From positions 2,787,631 to 2,851,630 of the forward strand of contig NC_134033.1 of assembly GCF_964204645.1 (NCBI RefSeq): 64,000 nt of DNA, read 5' to 3'. The position numbers were made by a program, and so were the translations under genes. Below, in pieces: positions 11,847 to 25,107 of the stretch. Origin of the DNA: Tubulanus polymorphus (taxonomy: Eukaryota > Nemertea > Palaeonemertea > Tubulaniformes > Tubulanidae). The notes below the pieces were generated by a model, which was given only the letters and a program-made list of their open reading frames with translations, searched no databases and had not been told where the DNA came from. The number at the start of each line of letters is the position of its first letter. Positions within the stretch are counted from its first letter, which is position 1.

Positions 11847-13813
11847 TAAGTTTCCAGTTTCTAGGCGCCTGGCGGTCCGTCGAGATCCTCATTGTTGCGA
11901 TAAATTTGCGCTCATTTTTTGAAACATACGTTTTTATTCAATATCATACAGCTCTGCAGTGTATTGAAGTTAAATCATGGTGATTAGATATTTCGACTCC
12001 ACAAAATGTCTACTCGCCATGATTCATGTGACGTGTGGAGCTCCTTAGTTTATTCCGGAAGAGTTTGAGTCTTCCGGTCGCGATTTGGGTTGGTTTAATC
12101 GAAACGGTAGCAATCATGTCCCGAGAAAATGGCGAAAGGGCATCATTTAAAAAAACCAATATTTGAAGTTCTCTTGGATGATTCAATTAGTGACGATGGT
12201 AGTTGGTATATCAACCCTCGTCACGCGTGAGTGAACACGAAATACCCTGTTAAAATTAACCTAACCTCAGTTTCCTAGAGAGAAATAATTTATAATTTCT
12301 ACTCACCGATTTATGTGAGCAGTTTTTAGATTATCATTCAGCTCACAGGAGTTCTCTATCATACCAGGTTGGTTTAGTCAGCACACACTTGATGCAATCA
12401 GGTCCTGATGAAGTGAGGAAGTTCTGGAATCTGGAAACTTTATTTCTCGGTTTAGTCAACAATCAGATCCTGCACAGGAAGATCTTCTCTGAAAAAGCAA
12501 CTTAAGTGTTTAATGAGACTTGAATCAGCTTGAATCCGGCCTAACTTAAGTTTGACATTTAGATTTGAAATTAAAATGTCCGCTCACCGATTCATGTGTG
12601 GAACTGCATGGATTTCAATCTGTTATCGTTTCCTTGGAAGATGTGACATCCGAGCTACAGCACTAATATCTGTCCGGCCTTGTAGGTTTAGTCAGCAAAC
12701 ATTGACAGCAATTAGATCATGTGAGAAGTAGAGCTTATCTGAAAAAAAGTATTGATCTCAATTATAAATTTTAATTTGCCTCGATACATGCACATTGTAA
12801 TCTGTTATAGCCAGTATAAAAATCCTACAAATCTACTCACCACCAATTTCTGTGCGGAGCATCATGGATTATCTCAAAAATGTCTGGAGTTCACGCGTCG
12901 GTTTACTCAGCTTCGGGGTATTGGCAGCAATCAGGTCCTGAGTGAGGAATGGCTGATCTGAAAAACAACAATTTCATATTTCAGTTCTGACTGGAAGAAT
13001 CAATTTTAAGTTTAGGTTGGATGTCCGAGTGAGATCCCAGAGACAGGGAGTCAATTAGACAAAGTTATCCACGAGATGTGAACTGTCGAAAACATCCCTC
13101 GGCAACTTCCCAAATTAGTCTTTAAATTAGTGAAAAAAAACTTATAGATCTCCCTTTCTACTAACCTAAACTCACGTAAGGACCGGACATATATGCGCGT
13201 GTATAGTGAATTCAACGTGTTTTAAGAATTAATCCAAACTGGTTCAATTCAAATCGAAACGTATTCATTGATTTCAAAGACCGAAGACAATAACATGACA
13301 TAATATGAACTGAGTTTGTCATAATGCGGTTCAATGGACACGAGAACCACTGGCTACAAAATACCGGACTGACCCTGTTAATATTTTAACTTTAGAAACC
13401 TAACTAATATATGAAGTAGATATAATATCAGATATTCTCTAACAGTCCTCGTTAAAATGATATTTCTATACAGTGAATTAAATCCTTTCAAAATTGAATT
13501 AACTGAAAAATCACTTTGCAAGACAATCTGTTAATTACATTTACATTGTCTATAACTCGAATTGTCACTGAAATCGAACACGGATCATAGAACTATTTGC
13601 AATCGATTTATCAAATAAAATGAATTAAGATGATATCATCATAGGAAATATGCGATACATTCAATTAATCAAATGTCCATTGTCTGTAACTTGTTAGAAC
13701 TGTCTAAGCACCTGCAGCAACAGCAGTAGTAGTAATAGTAGCCAAGCAGGAAATACTGCTATTTATATTTATGAATTCTAGTCATCAAGATGATAAATAG
13801 AGGCTACTTTACT
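11847..13813. repeat. Intergenic block shared with the flank of copy C
   Basis: No gene. The sequence matches the downstream flank of C (31940-33548) in order, including repeated short phrases such as 'caatcaggtcctga.gaagtgagg' and 'ctcaccgatt.atgtg'. The end (13411-13813) carries a roughly 240-bp unit ('atgaagtagatataatatcag...gatatcatcatag') that recurs at 33311-33548, 36530-36770 and 37290-37515. Confidence 0.65.
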
Positions 13814-14413
13814 ACTTTTCTCTTAATTCTAACGCGTCAGAGATATTCAAATATCGTCGACCCGTGTTCTAGAAGTCCGATTATAACTCCGAAATACGTT
13901 ATCGGTATTTGCTGCATTTGTTGGGTCGTTATAAGCACAGTTTCTATTCTACCGCTGTCATCGTCGTCTTACTTCGGAGACAATTTTTACGGTACAACCG
14001 GAGTTTGTTTGCCTATGAATTTACTGACGATCGACGTCAATGGCTGGCTCTATTCCTTCGCTATTTTTGCCTTGTTCAATGCGGCCATATTGGCTACGAT
14101 AATGACGACGTACGCTCAGATGTATAGACTCGTATCTGGAAGTAGGTCGGGTTCGGGAAGAGCCGATCCTACCGAACTGGTTTTAGCTCGAAGGAGTTTA
14201 GTAATCAATCTTTGTAATTTATTTTGCTGGCTACCGATAATAATCGTTCAGTTTTGCGCCGTATTTTCGGTCGAGATACCGAACCAGGTGGCCGCTTGGC
14301 TGGCCGTTCTATTTTTACCGATCAACTCGTCTCTGAATCCGCTTCTTTATACAATACTGACGATCGATATGAAATCAATTAGAACGAGATATAAACGTCA
14401 ACAAAAGAAGTAG
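13814..14413 (+). pseudogene. Receptor fragment F: late TM3 through C-terminal tail only
   Basis: About 200 codons match exon 3 from the end of TM3 (LLILTRQRY) through TM4-TM7 (NSSLNPLLY motif) to a tail ending RTRYKRQQKK, the same tail as copy D. Everything upstream of TM3 is missing and is replaced by the intergenic repeat unit. No start codon context, signal peptide or upstream block is present, so it is a 3' truncation product. The frame is fully open, which suggests a young event. The sequence after the stop matches the 3' flank of D. Confidence 0.85.
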
Positions 14414-14718
14414 ATTAAGAAAACTTCAGTAGCAATTAAAGAGCTTTTAAACGAATCGTTTTAATGTTCATGGTCGCGCACCAAACTCTAGTAATGAATC
14501 TAAAGAACAAAGGACAGATATTAACGGTGACCTTTGGGCCTATGGTCCATTCAGTTTTTTTATCACTACTTTATCTAAACAGTTCATATGAAATAGTTTT
14601 TTTTCGTAGCCATTAGATTAATTGTAGATTGTTTGTTAAATGCAATAGTATTTGCTTAAGGTGTGGATTTAAGGTGCTCGGCGAGCCCTTTACTGACCAG
14701 TTTACTGATCAGGAATAG
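14414..14718. repeat. 3' flank shared with copy D (44439-44730)
   Basis: No gene. This stretch matches the DNA after copy D with a few differences, including 'catggtcgcgcacca' and 'ggtgtggatttaaggtgctcgg'. It shows that fragment F is derived from a D-type 3' end. Confidence 0.7.
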
Positions 14719-15647
14719 GGACCGTGCATAAAGTACGTACGCTTGACTTCCGGGTATTTTTAACCCCCCTCCCCCCTTGTACGCTCATTGTATGTTTTTT
14801 ATAACCCCTCTTGCGTACATACTTTTAGGGGTAACCCCCCCAGTAAAACAGAATTTTCAGGAATAATGGTTTAAAGAAGGCAAAATCCACCCTGATTCAA
14901 CAGAGTTCCTGCTGACGTTGATCAACGATCTTCCATGGCGACAAAATGAAAGACTGAAAGTGGGGAATTCCCGCGATCCAAATATAATATATCGAATGCA
15001 ACAAACCCAGGGAGACCGGTTTCGCAATTAAGGCAGTGTTTGCTGTACATAAAAGGAAGACAGGTTTACCCGCAGACATAGATGTTAATATTAAAATAAT
15101 GATCACAATAAAAATAAACTATTGTTTGTTTTATTCTACTACCTATTGAATATAATTATGAACAGATGTATCTATCATTTCAACAGATTTATCTTCAAGA
15201 CAGTTTATTAAAAAACAATTGTAAAATGTCAGAATATGCGGCTTTGTATGCCTCCATAAACTGGTCATATTTCGTAGCGGCCATTATCGTAGGATCTAAT
15301 AAAGAGTACCAATGTTGAAACAATAGTGGATGTTTAAATGAGCAATTAGCGACAGCTACGGCTTATGATCGAACCCCAAACAGTCGAATGTGAAAAAATA
15401 ATCCAACAAACTTCAAGTAATATATTCATTTTATTGTCACTAGACACACTTAGGATCGTCGGCAAACGGGGATATTTGTGAAATTCACATTATGTTTCGT
15501 GCACAAAGTACTTACTATTAATATTAACCCTCCCCCCTTGGAAAGTATGTACGTTTTTAGCTGACCCCTCCCCTCCCCCTGTACGCTTTTGTACGGATTT
15601 TAAGAACCCCCCCCCCCTACGGACGTACGTACTTTATGCACGGCCCC
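14719..15647. mobile_element. TIR transposon (MITE-like), about 930 bp
   Basis: Both ends begin with about 25 bp of matching inverted repeat (ccgtgcataaagtacgtacg), followed on each side by C- or G-rich tracts. The paralogous flank after D has an uninterrupted 'aaatagacgattac', whereas here 'atag' stands on both sides (14715-14718 and 15648-15651). This indicates an insertion with a 3-4 bp target duplication. No transposase frame is present; a minus-strand 69-codon frame at 14897-15106 has no recognisable domain. Confidence 0.75.
15496..15646. mobile_element. Nested 150-bp palindromic derivative within the TIR transposon
   Basis: A second copy of the left terminal motif in direct orientation (cgtgcacaaagtac, then a C-rich tract) lies at 15496, so 15496-15646 on its own has inverted ends. 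It could be a nested short MITE or an internal duplication of the terminus. Confidence 0.45.
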
Positions 15648-15651
15648 ATAG

Positions 15652-16718
15652 ACGATTACATAGATGACGACTTATTAATTTATGAATGTATTCACTGATG
15701 TAGTGTGAGCGTGTGTGTGTAAGAGTGATTCGTCAGAATCAATACGAGCGGAACTATATCCCATACTCGGCACCGTAATCCACCGAACGCCGAAGGCAAA
15801 CGAGAATTTATGAATCACGAATGTTCTTCTTTATAGTTTACTATGTACGTGTATCTGTATATAGAGATGTACATCGAGAAATCTTGGGGGTAGGCGGGGG
15901 TAGCGGTAAATGGGAGGGCTGTATATCGGGGATTGACTGTATTCATATTATAGTTAAGCAAGCCACGACTAGGTCAATATTGGTTAAGAAAAACTCTCCC
16001 TACAGAAATTGACGTTTTAATCGGAATCAATATTTCAAAAAGAAATATTCCGTCCTGTTTACCAAACACAATCAATAATTTAGAATTTTCGTTTATATGC
16101 ATCTGAGTATAGATTTTCAATTTCTTGGTTACGTGAAGCGCGATTTACTCATTCGGAAAGTCAAAGCTGACGTTTCCAAGAGTTTGGCCGTTCGTTGATG
16201 TGTCGATATCGTTCTCTGCGGACATGGAGCGACCGTGATTGCTGAGATCGTCTGTCGATGCCGATTCTCACAAGGACGAGGAATCGCCCGTGACCGACAG
16301 CACGACGCGGTACAAACTGCTCTACAAATCTATGTATTGTTGTACAAATTTTGCTCGCGATAATTCGATTTTCAAAGGGATTTAATGCGGCTTTTAAAGC
16401 GAACCCTAAATGTTACTGAGAACTGGTAGAATATCTGATCATCCACGTCATACATTCGATATGTATTCGAGAAGATATTTGAAGTTGAAATAAGTACTAT
16501 CCTGCTATTATTCCAGCCGGTGGTGCTCGTGTCCATTGAACGGCAAATGACCGAACCAGTTCATACTGCGTCCTGTTATTGTCCTCGGTCTTTGAAATTA
16601 GAAGAAATACGTTCGATTTGAGTTGAACAGAACCCGAGGAATATTTTGCAGTAAAGATAGAGAAAATATCATTCGGTACGCAGTTCGGTAGCGACGGTGA
16701 ATATATTTTGAGTGAAAA
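15652..16718. repeat. Upstream flank of B, duplicated upstream of E (about 61590-62573)
   Basis: From about 15737 (caatacgagcggaactatatcccatactcgg) on, the sequence is nearly identical to that from 61599 on, at a constant offset near 45860 over the orphan exon. It contains the minus-strand terminal exon relic described separately and no other gene. Confidence 0.8.
16145..16321 (-). pseudogene. Orphan terminal exon relic (copy upstream of B)
   Basis: On the minus strand an acceptor (atttgtag) precedes a 177-nt stretch homologous to the intact exon at 62005-62181. Here codon 18 is TGA (CGA in the other copy) and the neighbouring Trp codon is TCG, so the frame is dead. No upstream exons are visible between it and receptor B. 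Confidence 0.6.
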
Positions 16719-17002
16719 AATTGCGCGTGATTATAAACACGATATATTGAAGCACGTCTAAATTTAGAAACCGCGGTAATTACAGCGAAACCGAGAACAG
16801 AAAGATGAAGGTTTCACAAATACGAGACTGGCGCCAGTTTGATAGGCGGATTTTTTTAACAAAATAATTGGACTCGATCCATTCGTCAACTTCAGTCATT
16901 TGCGAATTCGTCATTACTTTGCATCTACTCTTTAGAGAAAGGTCGTGAAAACTTGGAAATAGTTAGAAATGTGTTTGTTTTGAAGCGTGAATTGTGTTCA
17001 AT
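16719..17002 (+). promoter_or_regulatory. Conserved upstream block of receptor B
   Basis: Same block as before A, with ACCGCGGT at 16770-16777 and CTGGCGCCAG at 16828-16837. Confidence 0.5.
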
Positions 17003-20000
17003 ATGCAGCGAATGAAAGCGTTGTTCGTAGTTTTACTGATCGCTTGCGGAGACTGTATATTTACGCGGGCTGATCGCGCAAACTCTGTCGAGGAAGCCGC
17101 GTCTGTTACAGTCAATTCATCTTGTAACAACACTCAATACTCCGTCGATTCTACGTCTGGTTACATCGTTTCACCGAACTATCCGTCGTTAGTGCGCGGT
17201 GTTGAATGTCGTTGGTTCGTCAACAGCTCTTTACCGGGAAGTTTTCTCGTTCAAGTTTACTACGACATCGAGCCGTCGATATTCTGTAACGAAAACTACC
17301 TTCTCGTCGGTGAGTCCGACAACAAACTCTGCGCTACCGGAAGAAAACAACTTGATATCGGCAGTAACGATTTGATTTCGTTGTTGTTTAGGAGTAACGT
17401 CGATGGAGCGCGAGGTAGTCGGGTTTATATCATATATCGTTTTGAAGAACAGAGTCGCTTGAAAATCTTACATACATGTCACAAGCATGCAGTGAAAGAA
17501 TTACCAACTCAAACAGGTTATGAATTCATGATTTCTACCCTCCGATGTAAATTGTTGTTAGAATGGATCGGGATGCCAGACAGGTTTGCAATGAATTTAA
17601 CGTTTATACAGATAGATTTCAGATTATATCCAGGTGAGGATCCGATGAAAACTCGTCCTCAAATTTACGACGGATGGAACAGCACCAGTGAACCTATAGC
17701 TCTTATACGAGAACAAACCGGACATCCACCTTCATCGTTTTATACTAAAACTAATAAAGCACGTATTGAAATTATTTCAAATAGAAACCCACTTTTTAAG
17801 TCGCAGTTACTCGTGCAAGTTTACCAAATATCAGATTGGAACATCTCTAACCCGTTAATTCAAGTATATAATAAATCAGGACTGCTCACTACAATTGATG
17901 GAATTCCACATATAGTAACTCAGTCTAAACACTTATACTGCTGGTCTATCACAGTCGATGTTCTGCAGTACGTCGTCTTCAACTGGACACGTGATCTCAT
18001 CTCGTCACCAGGTGTCGTTGGTGTATATAAACAGGAAGGGTTACGTATTGTGAGAACTGATATTTTACTCAGTTTTAACCATCTTAAATCTCTAAGCGTA
18101 AAATCAGACGGATTTTTCGTGATTCTGTGCGTTTTAACGACATCGGATTTTTCAAGATCGAATTTGAAAATAGAATTTGAAGTGAAATCGATGACAATAT
18201 CAGACGTCTACGTCAACAAGCCAAGGATATCGGTAAGTTTATTACAGTGATTTAGATTAGGTTCGTGTAATAGAATCAATGTAATTATCTATATTTTTAT
18301 GGCTATTTTGACCAGTGAAACTTTACCGAGAAACTTGGAATAACAACGTTATGTGTGACCCAAATTTAATATATTCGGACGCACTTGTTGTTTACGCAGA
18401 GTAATTATGATGATTAATGGAGGAATTTAAGTTAAGTTTCGATAGCTACATTTTGAACTATTATCAATATATCGAGGTCGTACAGAGTTTGAAATTGTTG
18501 TATTGTAAACGTTTAATGCTGTAATCAATTCTCTTATATTTCAGCATTTACTCACAAACCCAATATCAGTTCATCAAATGTTCCCGAGATCAAAGATTAC
18601 ATTGTATCGTGTAACTACATTACAACTAAAATGGAAAGTGAACATCTATGAAGAAAAACAGTTGAAACTAACAGTGCTATCAGAAAACTGTGATCGAGCT
18701 GGTTTTTATATATTTGATGGTAGTAATTTCACAGCTAGACGCTATGGTCCGTATTGTCCTGGTTCATACGACGGTCGATCTGTCGTCAGCCTGATTACAT
18801 CAGGTGGACCGATTACTGTAGTAGCATACGCTTATTACTATAACAATCAGTTAACAGTAGATCGTCCTGACTGGACATACGTAAGATTTGCTCCTACTGA
18901 TTGTGATGGTTATGTTCTACAGGAAGAAGAACGTCAGATCAATATGACGTCACACTGTCTCGTGATTACACCTGAAAATCGACGCCTTCGCTTGAAAAAT
19001 ATTCACATATTATCAGAACACGAATATCAAATTGACCGATGTTTTCTCAAGATGTCATTGTCATGTGACCAGTTTCTGAGTTTGAGTAATCAGTTTCTTA
19101 ATAACAGTCTTGTATTAAACACTGTAGATTTCAAAGTTTATGCGGTTGGATTTTGGCAAGGACCACTTATAGTTAAACTACGTCGTAAATGTCTAGGAGT
19201 GAAAAAATCAGATAGTTTTGGATTTTTTGGATCTCGTCTTCCAGTTACTACTAAAGATAAATGTGGACTCGTGCAGTCACCGAACTACCCGGGTTCGGCA
19301 GGAAGTACATCAAAATCTATTTCCTATAAATTTGAAAACCCAATACAACAAAATATATTTCAATATTACAGATTTATTGTCAAATCTATTGGATCAGTTT
19401 CATGCGAAACAAATAACGATATAGCGAATGCTCCGATTATTCTAATACAACTAATGAATTATAAAACTTTTCATAATGGTGGATATTTCAAAACTATTAA
19501 ATCTCAACATGAAACTAAAATATGTGAAAATAACGCGGTTCGTGGACTTATATTTCACAGTATGAAAGATAACACTTTGCGTTTTGAAGTAAACAATTTA
19601 ATTCCGACATTTCAATTGCAATACAATTTACACGAGTCGTTACCGATTAAACATTTCGATGATTTCTACTGTAAACAAGGATTTCTGGATTCGGGAATTT
19701 CCTGCATCAAATTCATCAGAGATGAACGTCTGAATTGGGAGAACGCTGAAATATACTGTAGACAGAAGTACGCGGGACATCTACTCAGTATCAACTCAGA
19801 ACAGGAAATGATTTCCATCAAAAGATTATTCGCTACAAAACTTCTCCGAATGGCGTACACATTAAAAGCGCTCATAATGACGATTGGATTAAAATGGAAG
19901 GTAAGACTAATGTATTCAAATATTAATTAAAATAGAAAGATATTTAAAGAAATGATATATTTCATTTTGTTCACGAAACAGAATGATGGTTATTACACGT

Positions 20001-23000
20001 GGACTGACGGTAAACCATTGAGCTACACAGAGTGGTATAAACCTGTTATTAATGAAACGATACCAGAAGTTATTCGAGGATTGATATCTCCGCTAAGAAA
20101 ACAACCGATAAATGACGTCAATATGCCGTGTACGGCGATGATACTGAATAATCCACGAGGATCGGCGAACTGGATTCGATTCCCGTGTCAAATCGAGGAG
20201 ACGCACACGACATTCATTTGTGAATCTGAGAGAATCGACATAAAAAACAAACACAATTCAACGATAAACGTCGAAAACAATTCAAAAAATACAGACTTGA
20301 ATAAAACAATAGATCAAATGATTCCCGATGTACCTTTAACTAATTCAACCTGTCCAAGAGGTTGGGTAACTATTTACGGACAATGTTATCAAACACAAAC
20401 CGACTGGAAAAACAATCGAGGTTTAAATATTCGTAGTGCTAGAGAAATGTGTCACAGCATCCGCGCCGAAATAGTAAGAATCACCTCAAATACAGAAAGC
20501 GACTTGAAAAATTTGATCAACGAATTTCAATATAGACATCAGTATGGCGCTATACTGACGATGGACCGCGACGGATATAAAGTTATCAAACCAATGGTGA
20601 CCAGAAATGAAATTACTTATATTCAATCAGTTAAATGGTTATTGAAACCTTTCGATGATACGAAAGATAAAGTAAATTCCGTGTTATGTACCTATAATGT
20701 AACTAGTGAAGAGTTAGCTTCTGTAAGCGGTTGTAAATCGTGGCAGTTTGAATGTAACGATCAAAGATGTATCAGCGACCATCGCGTATGTGATACCAGA
20801 CACGACTGTCAACACGGTGAAGATGAACTCGATTGTACGGATATCAATTTACACAGTCAGTTCCGCTGTAACGATGGACAGGTTATATCGATTAGCGGTT
20901 TCTGTGACTTTATGAGAGATTGCGTCGATGGCTCGGATGAGAACTCGTGCTATCATCCACCGTGTTTATCTACGCAATATCGCTGTTCCAATCACCAATG
21001 CATCGATAGTTATAAACGATGTGACGGACTTGCCAACTGTAAAGACGGTTCCGATGAGATCGGATGCACTGGCGAACTTTGTCAGGGGTTCTCGTGCGCG
21101 GACGGTGAATGTATTAGTTCTCAGTTGTATCGGGATGGTGTCGTGGATTGTAGCGGAAGTCTCGAAGAAGACGAATTGGTCACTAATATGACAGTGAATC
21201 CCGAGGTTTACTGTAATAATGAAAATAACTGCACGACTCGTTTCACAGATCTGTGTAAGGAATCGGGTGAACAAAGATGTTCGTTCAATTCTCCTCGCTG
21301 TTATTCCCGACACGAAAGGTGTATTTTAGAAAGGATGCCGATTGGTTTCCCGGTATGTAGAAATCTTGAACATATACTCGCGTGTAATGACTTCGAATGC
21401 GCGGCTGGTACTGTAAAATGTCCGGCATCTTACTGTATACCGATCAGACACGTTTGTGACGGTCGATCCGATTGTCCTAATTCAGAAGATGAACGAAACT
21501 GCGAGACTTGGTCGTGTCCGGGAATGTTTAAATGTGGCCAGGAAAATCGATGTATTCCGCAATCTGAAGTTTGCGACGGCGTCGTAAATTGTAAACATAA
21601 CTCGGATGACGAGACATACTGTAAGGTCAGGTGTCCTGAACGTTGTAATTGCCGGGGTCATTTCATCGATTGTGAAAATGCTCTTTTATCAGATATTACT
21701 GGTCGTTTTATAGAATCAACTCGGGTTTTGATTTTGTCGAATAACCGAGTCGTATTTAACGAATCGACGTTCAACTCTTTCATTTATCTTCGTTTTCTCG
21801 ATATTTCGGACAATAATTTGTCTTACATCGTTCCAAACGCGTTTTCTAATCTAAACAATCTATACACATTAGACCTAACTCACAACCGATTAACATCATT
21901 ATCTGCTAATACATTCGCAGGTTTGATCGGTTTAAAACAACTATTTCTTATCGGAAATCCGCTGCAACATTTAGAAGACGGTAGTTTCCGAGGTATGACG
22001 TCACTTACTGTTCTCGATCTTCACGGACTTTCTATATCGGTTCTCGGTGAAAATGTGTTTAAAGGTTTATCCGCATTACAGTCGTTAAATATCAGCAGTA
22101 ACAAAATACATTATATTTCTAGCTATGCTTTTTCTGGATTGGTTCGACTTGAAATTTTAGACCTTGTCAACAATTATGAAGTAATATCCGTACAAAGAAA
22201 CGTTCTTGGCGATCTTACATCATTGAAATACCTCGCTTCGGATGCTTACAAATTTTGCTGCATGGCGCCGAATGTTGACAGATGTCTTCCCGAAGCTGAT
22301 CAATTTTCGACCTGCTCCGACCTGATGGGTAACGCTGTACTGAGAGCTATCATCTGGATGATCGCATCTTTCAGTTTTCTCGCTAACAGTATCGTTATCT
22401 TATTTCGCGTTCAAGCTTTGCGGATGGAATCATCCGGGACACGTAACACATCTTCAGATATCCTCATCATAAATATTGCCGGTTGTGATTTTCTGATGTC
22501 GGTCTATTTGTTTTTGATCGCAGGAGCTGACCACGTGTTCAAAGGCGTTTATTATCTGAATTCTGAAACCTGGACGGATAGCTCATTATGTCGTCTCGCC
22601 AGGGTTATTGTCGCCGTTTCCTGCGAAGGTTCCTTGACTTTTCTCTTAATTCTAACGCGTCAGAGATATTCAAATATCGTCAACCCGTTTTCTAGAAGTC
22701 CGATTATAACTCCGAAATACGTTATCGGTTTTTGCTGCATTTGTTGGCTCGTTATAAGTACAGTTTCTATTCTACCGCTGTCATCGTCGTCTTACTTCGG
22801 AGACAATTTTTACGGTACAACCGGAGTTTGTTTGCCTATGAATTTACTGACGATCGACGTCAATGGCTGGCACTATTCATTCGCTATTTTTGCCTTGTTT
22901 AATGCGGCCATATTGGCTACGATAATGACGACGTACGCCCAGATGTATAGACTCGTATCTGGAAGTAGGTCGGGCTCGGGTAGAGCCGATCCTACCGAAC

Positions 23001-23251
23001 TGGTTTTAGCGCGAAGGAGTTTAGTAATCAATCTTTGTAATCTATTTTGCTGGCTACCGATAATAATCGTTCAGTTTTGCGCCGTATTTTCGGTCGAGAT
23101 ACCGAACCAGGTGGCCGCTTGGCTGGCCGTTCTATTTTTACCGATCAACTCGTCTCTGAATCCGCTTCTTTATACAATACTAAATATCGATATAAAATCT
23201 ATTCGTGAACGCAATAAACGACGACTAGGATTGACGACATCCAGTAAATAA
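17003..23251 (+). CDS. GRL101-like receptor, copy B: CUB / C-type lectin / LDLa / LRR / 7TM GPCR, 1951 aa
   Basis: Coding exons 17003-18232, 18545-19900 and 19982-23251; every border is GT-AG and phase 0. The ATG at 17003 is chosen because it opens the signal peptide (MQRMKALFVVLLIACGDC); the in-frame codon three upstream is GTG. Domains by residue: signal 1-23; CUB 41-147 (GYIVSPNYPS, Cys pairs 41/69 and 95/110); CUB-like 159-410 and 425-525; CUB 650-772; C-type lectin domain 786-942; second lectin-like 983-1102; LDLa modules at 1113, 1156, 1190, 1228, 1330 and 1373; LRR N-cap 1413-1430; about six LRRs 1442-1622; TM1-7 within 1647-1929 with CDF in TM2, RQRY after TM3, CWLP in TM6 and NPLLY in TM7; short tail. 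LDLa 2 and 3 keep CxDGSDE-type calcium residues; LDLa 4 is degenerate. LDLa+LRR+7TM is the type-C LGR/GRL101 plan, a cell-surface class A GPCR; ligand unknown. The added CUB and lectin domains are the unusual part. Confidence 0.9.
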
Positions 23252-24767
23252 ACTATAGTTTGACACGAGTCCCCGTATAATGTTTGCCTATCTATAAATC
23301 GGGGTTGAAACTCGAAATCCTAAAACTTGGTTGAGTTCGTTTGGAGTCACGTGACCGCATTAGATGAACGAATACTATGAGATAAGTTAACAGCAGGGCA
23401 TAATTACCCCGATTATCATAAATACCGTAAATTTTGGTTATTGTTATATCTAACTCACAACATTCTCGAATAGGTAGTAATTTTACCGGAGTCGTGTTTT
23501 CCGAATTACTAACTCGTAAAAAACCTTCAAAATTATTTCTAACTGTGAAGGATTAAGCTTACACTTAATATCTAATACTTCAACATCTATATCCCCAAGA
23601 TTCTTGCGTAAATATAAGCGGGTTTGATTGGAGCGAGAGGGAATCATCCGTTTGAAACTAGAATTTAGGGTTTCATGCATATAAAATTCCCCTAATTCGA
23701 AGGCGTTTATTTTACTAAATAGTAATCTACGATTCAACCCTCAAAAATCTATGAAGTATTGTCATTAAGTTCCGAAAGAAGAAGAATTGAGTTTAACGAT
23801 GATTTAAGTCACTCGATGAAAATGATTAAGAATTCATGTCTCTCGCGAGGACGCTGTTAGTTAGATTTATCAATATAACGGTTTCTACCACGAGAGACGA
23901 AGCACCTCCCTTCAGAAATATAACATCATAATGCATAAACACAGTTGATTGGGGAATATTGAAATATGTTCTTTTTCACGGACCGAATATACACCAGTGT
24001 TGAAATAATACAATATTTTAAAGTTCTTTAATATATCTGAATTAAAACTATTATCAACCGATGATAATTTCGTACCAGAAGAACAAATTATATCAGATAC
24101 TTAAAAGTTGAATCTACCGCTGGCGCCAACTTATTGTCAATAATAATTATTTAGACACACAAACATTTCCCCAACTATCGGTGACCGAACATATCAGATC
24201 ATCATTTTTGCCATCATACGTGTAGGCGTTCCAAAACAGAGGGAGACAAACAGGAAAAAAATGAATTTGTTTTATTATAAGAGTATTCAACACAAAAAAA
24301 AATAACGACCGCAAAAAATGAAAATAATTGGAAATCGTGATTAAGTTGATTCAAATAATTGGAAAAATGAAAAAAGAACTAGCTTTCGCATCCCATGAGA
24401 TTGAAAATTAAGATGAACATAACTTCTATAAGTTAGTGGATTGAAACCAGGACAGGAATAACAGAATTTTTTATTGTTGAAAAATTGTACCAAAAAGAGG
24501 AAGGAGGAATAAAAACAATTCAGTTCGATGAATTTGCTGATCCGTGTCCCAACTAAAAATGCTGAACGGACTGTAATGTACATAGATTGAGTCAAATCAA
24601 ACATTTTTAAATGATGATCATAAGTTTCGGAATTATCAATTCCCCTCATTAATTATTGGTTGGACTTTCGTCGCGTTCACACTTGGAACCAGTTAGACCG
24701 TTCTAAACGGGTCCGTGTCCGGAACGGGACAAATTTAGAACGGACCGCATCAGAGTGCGCGAGTCAG
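23252..24767. other. Intergenic DNA between B and C
   Basis: The first 100 bp resemble the 3' flanks of A and C; then the sequence is unique. Minus-strand frames at 23483-23737 (84 codons) and 24341-24649 (102 codons) have no recognised domain or splice context. The first contains a fairly protein-like stretch (NLGDIDVEVLDIKCKLNPSQ), which might be a relic, but I cannot identify it. Confidence 0.4.
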
Positions 24768-24860
24768 ATTCTCGCCGGGTTTATTGTAACCGTTTCCTAA
24801 CTAAAGATTCCTAACATTTCTTTGTTTCTATTCTACAACTGTCATCCCCGTCTTACTTGG
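24768..24860 (+). pseudogene. Relic of receptor exon 3 (TM3 and TM4 pieces) upstream of C
   Basis: 'ttctcgccgggtttattgt.accgtttc' matches the TM3 start of exon 3. After a gap, 'tttctattctac.actgtcatc.ccgtcttactt' matches the TM4 end. The pieces between are lost. The same relic with the same deletion lies upstream of D (37591-37681), so the decay predates that duplication. Confidence 0.65.
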
Positions 24861-25107
24861 TTGCTGTTGTTTCTTCAAAACAATCCGTACCAAACAAGAC
24901 CTTACTCACCACAATCAGATATCCACGCGCTTCACTTAGCTTCAACTCAGTTATTATATTGACTGTAGAGTGTGAATTATCAGAACAGATATTGACGAAG
25001 TGTTTTACAGAGACGCAGAATATTTTGAGGTATAGATAGAAAATGTCATCGAATATTATCCCAAACTGAACGGAGTTCGGGAGCGACAGTAAATATTTTT
25101 AGAGAAA

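Noticed and set aside
24341-24649. 102-codon minus-strand frame between B and C
   Set aside because: No domain or repeat of it elsewhere; biased composition fits chance in AT-rich DNA.
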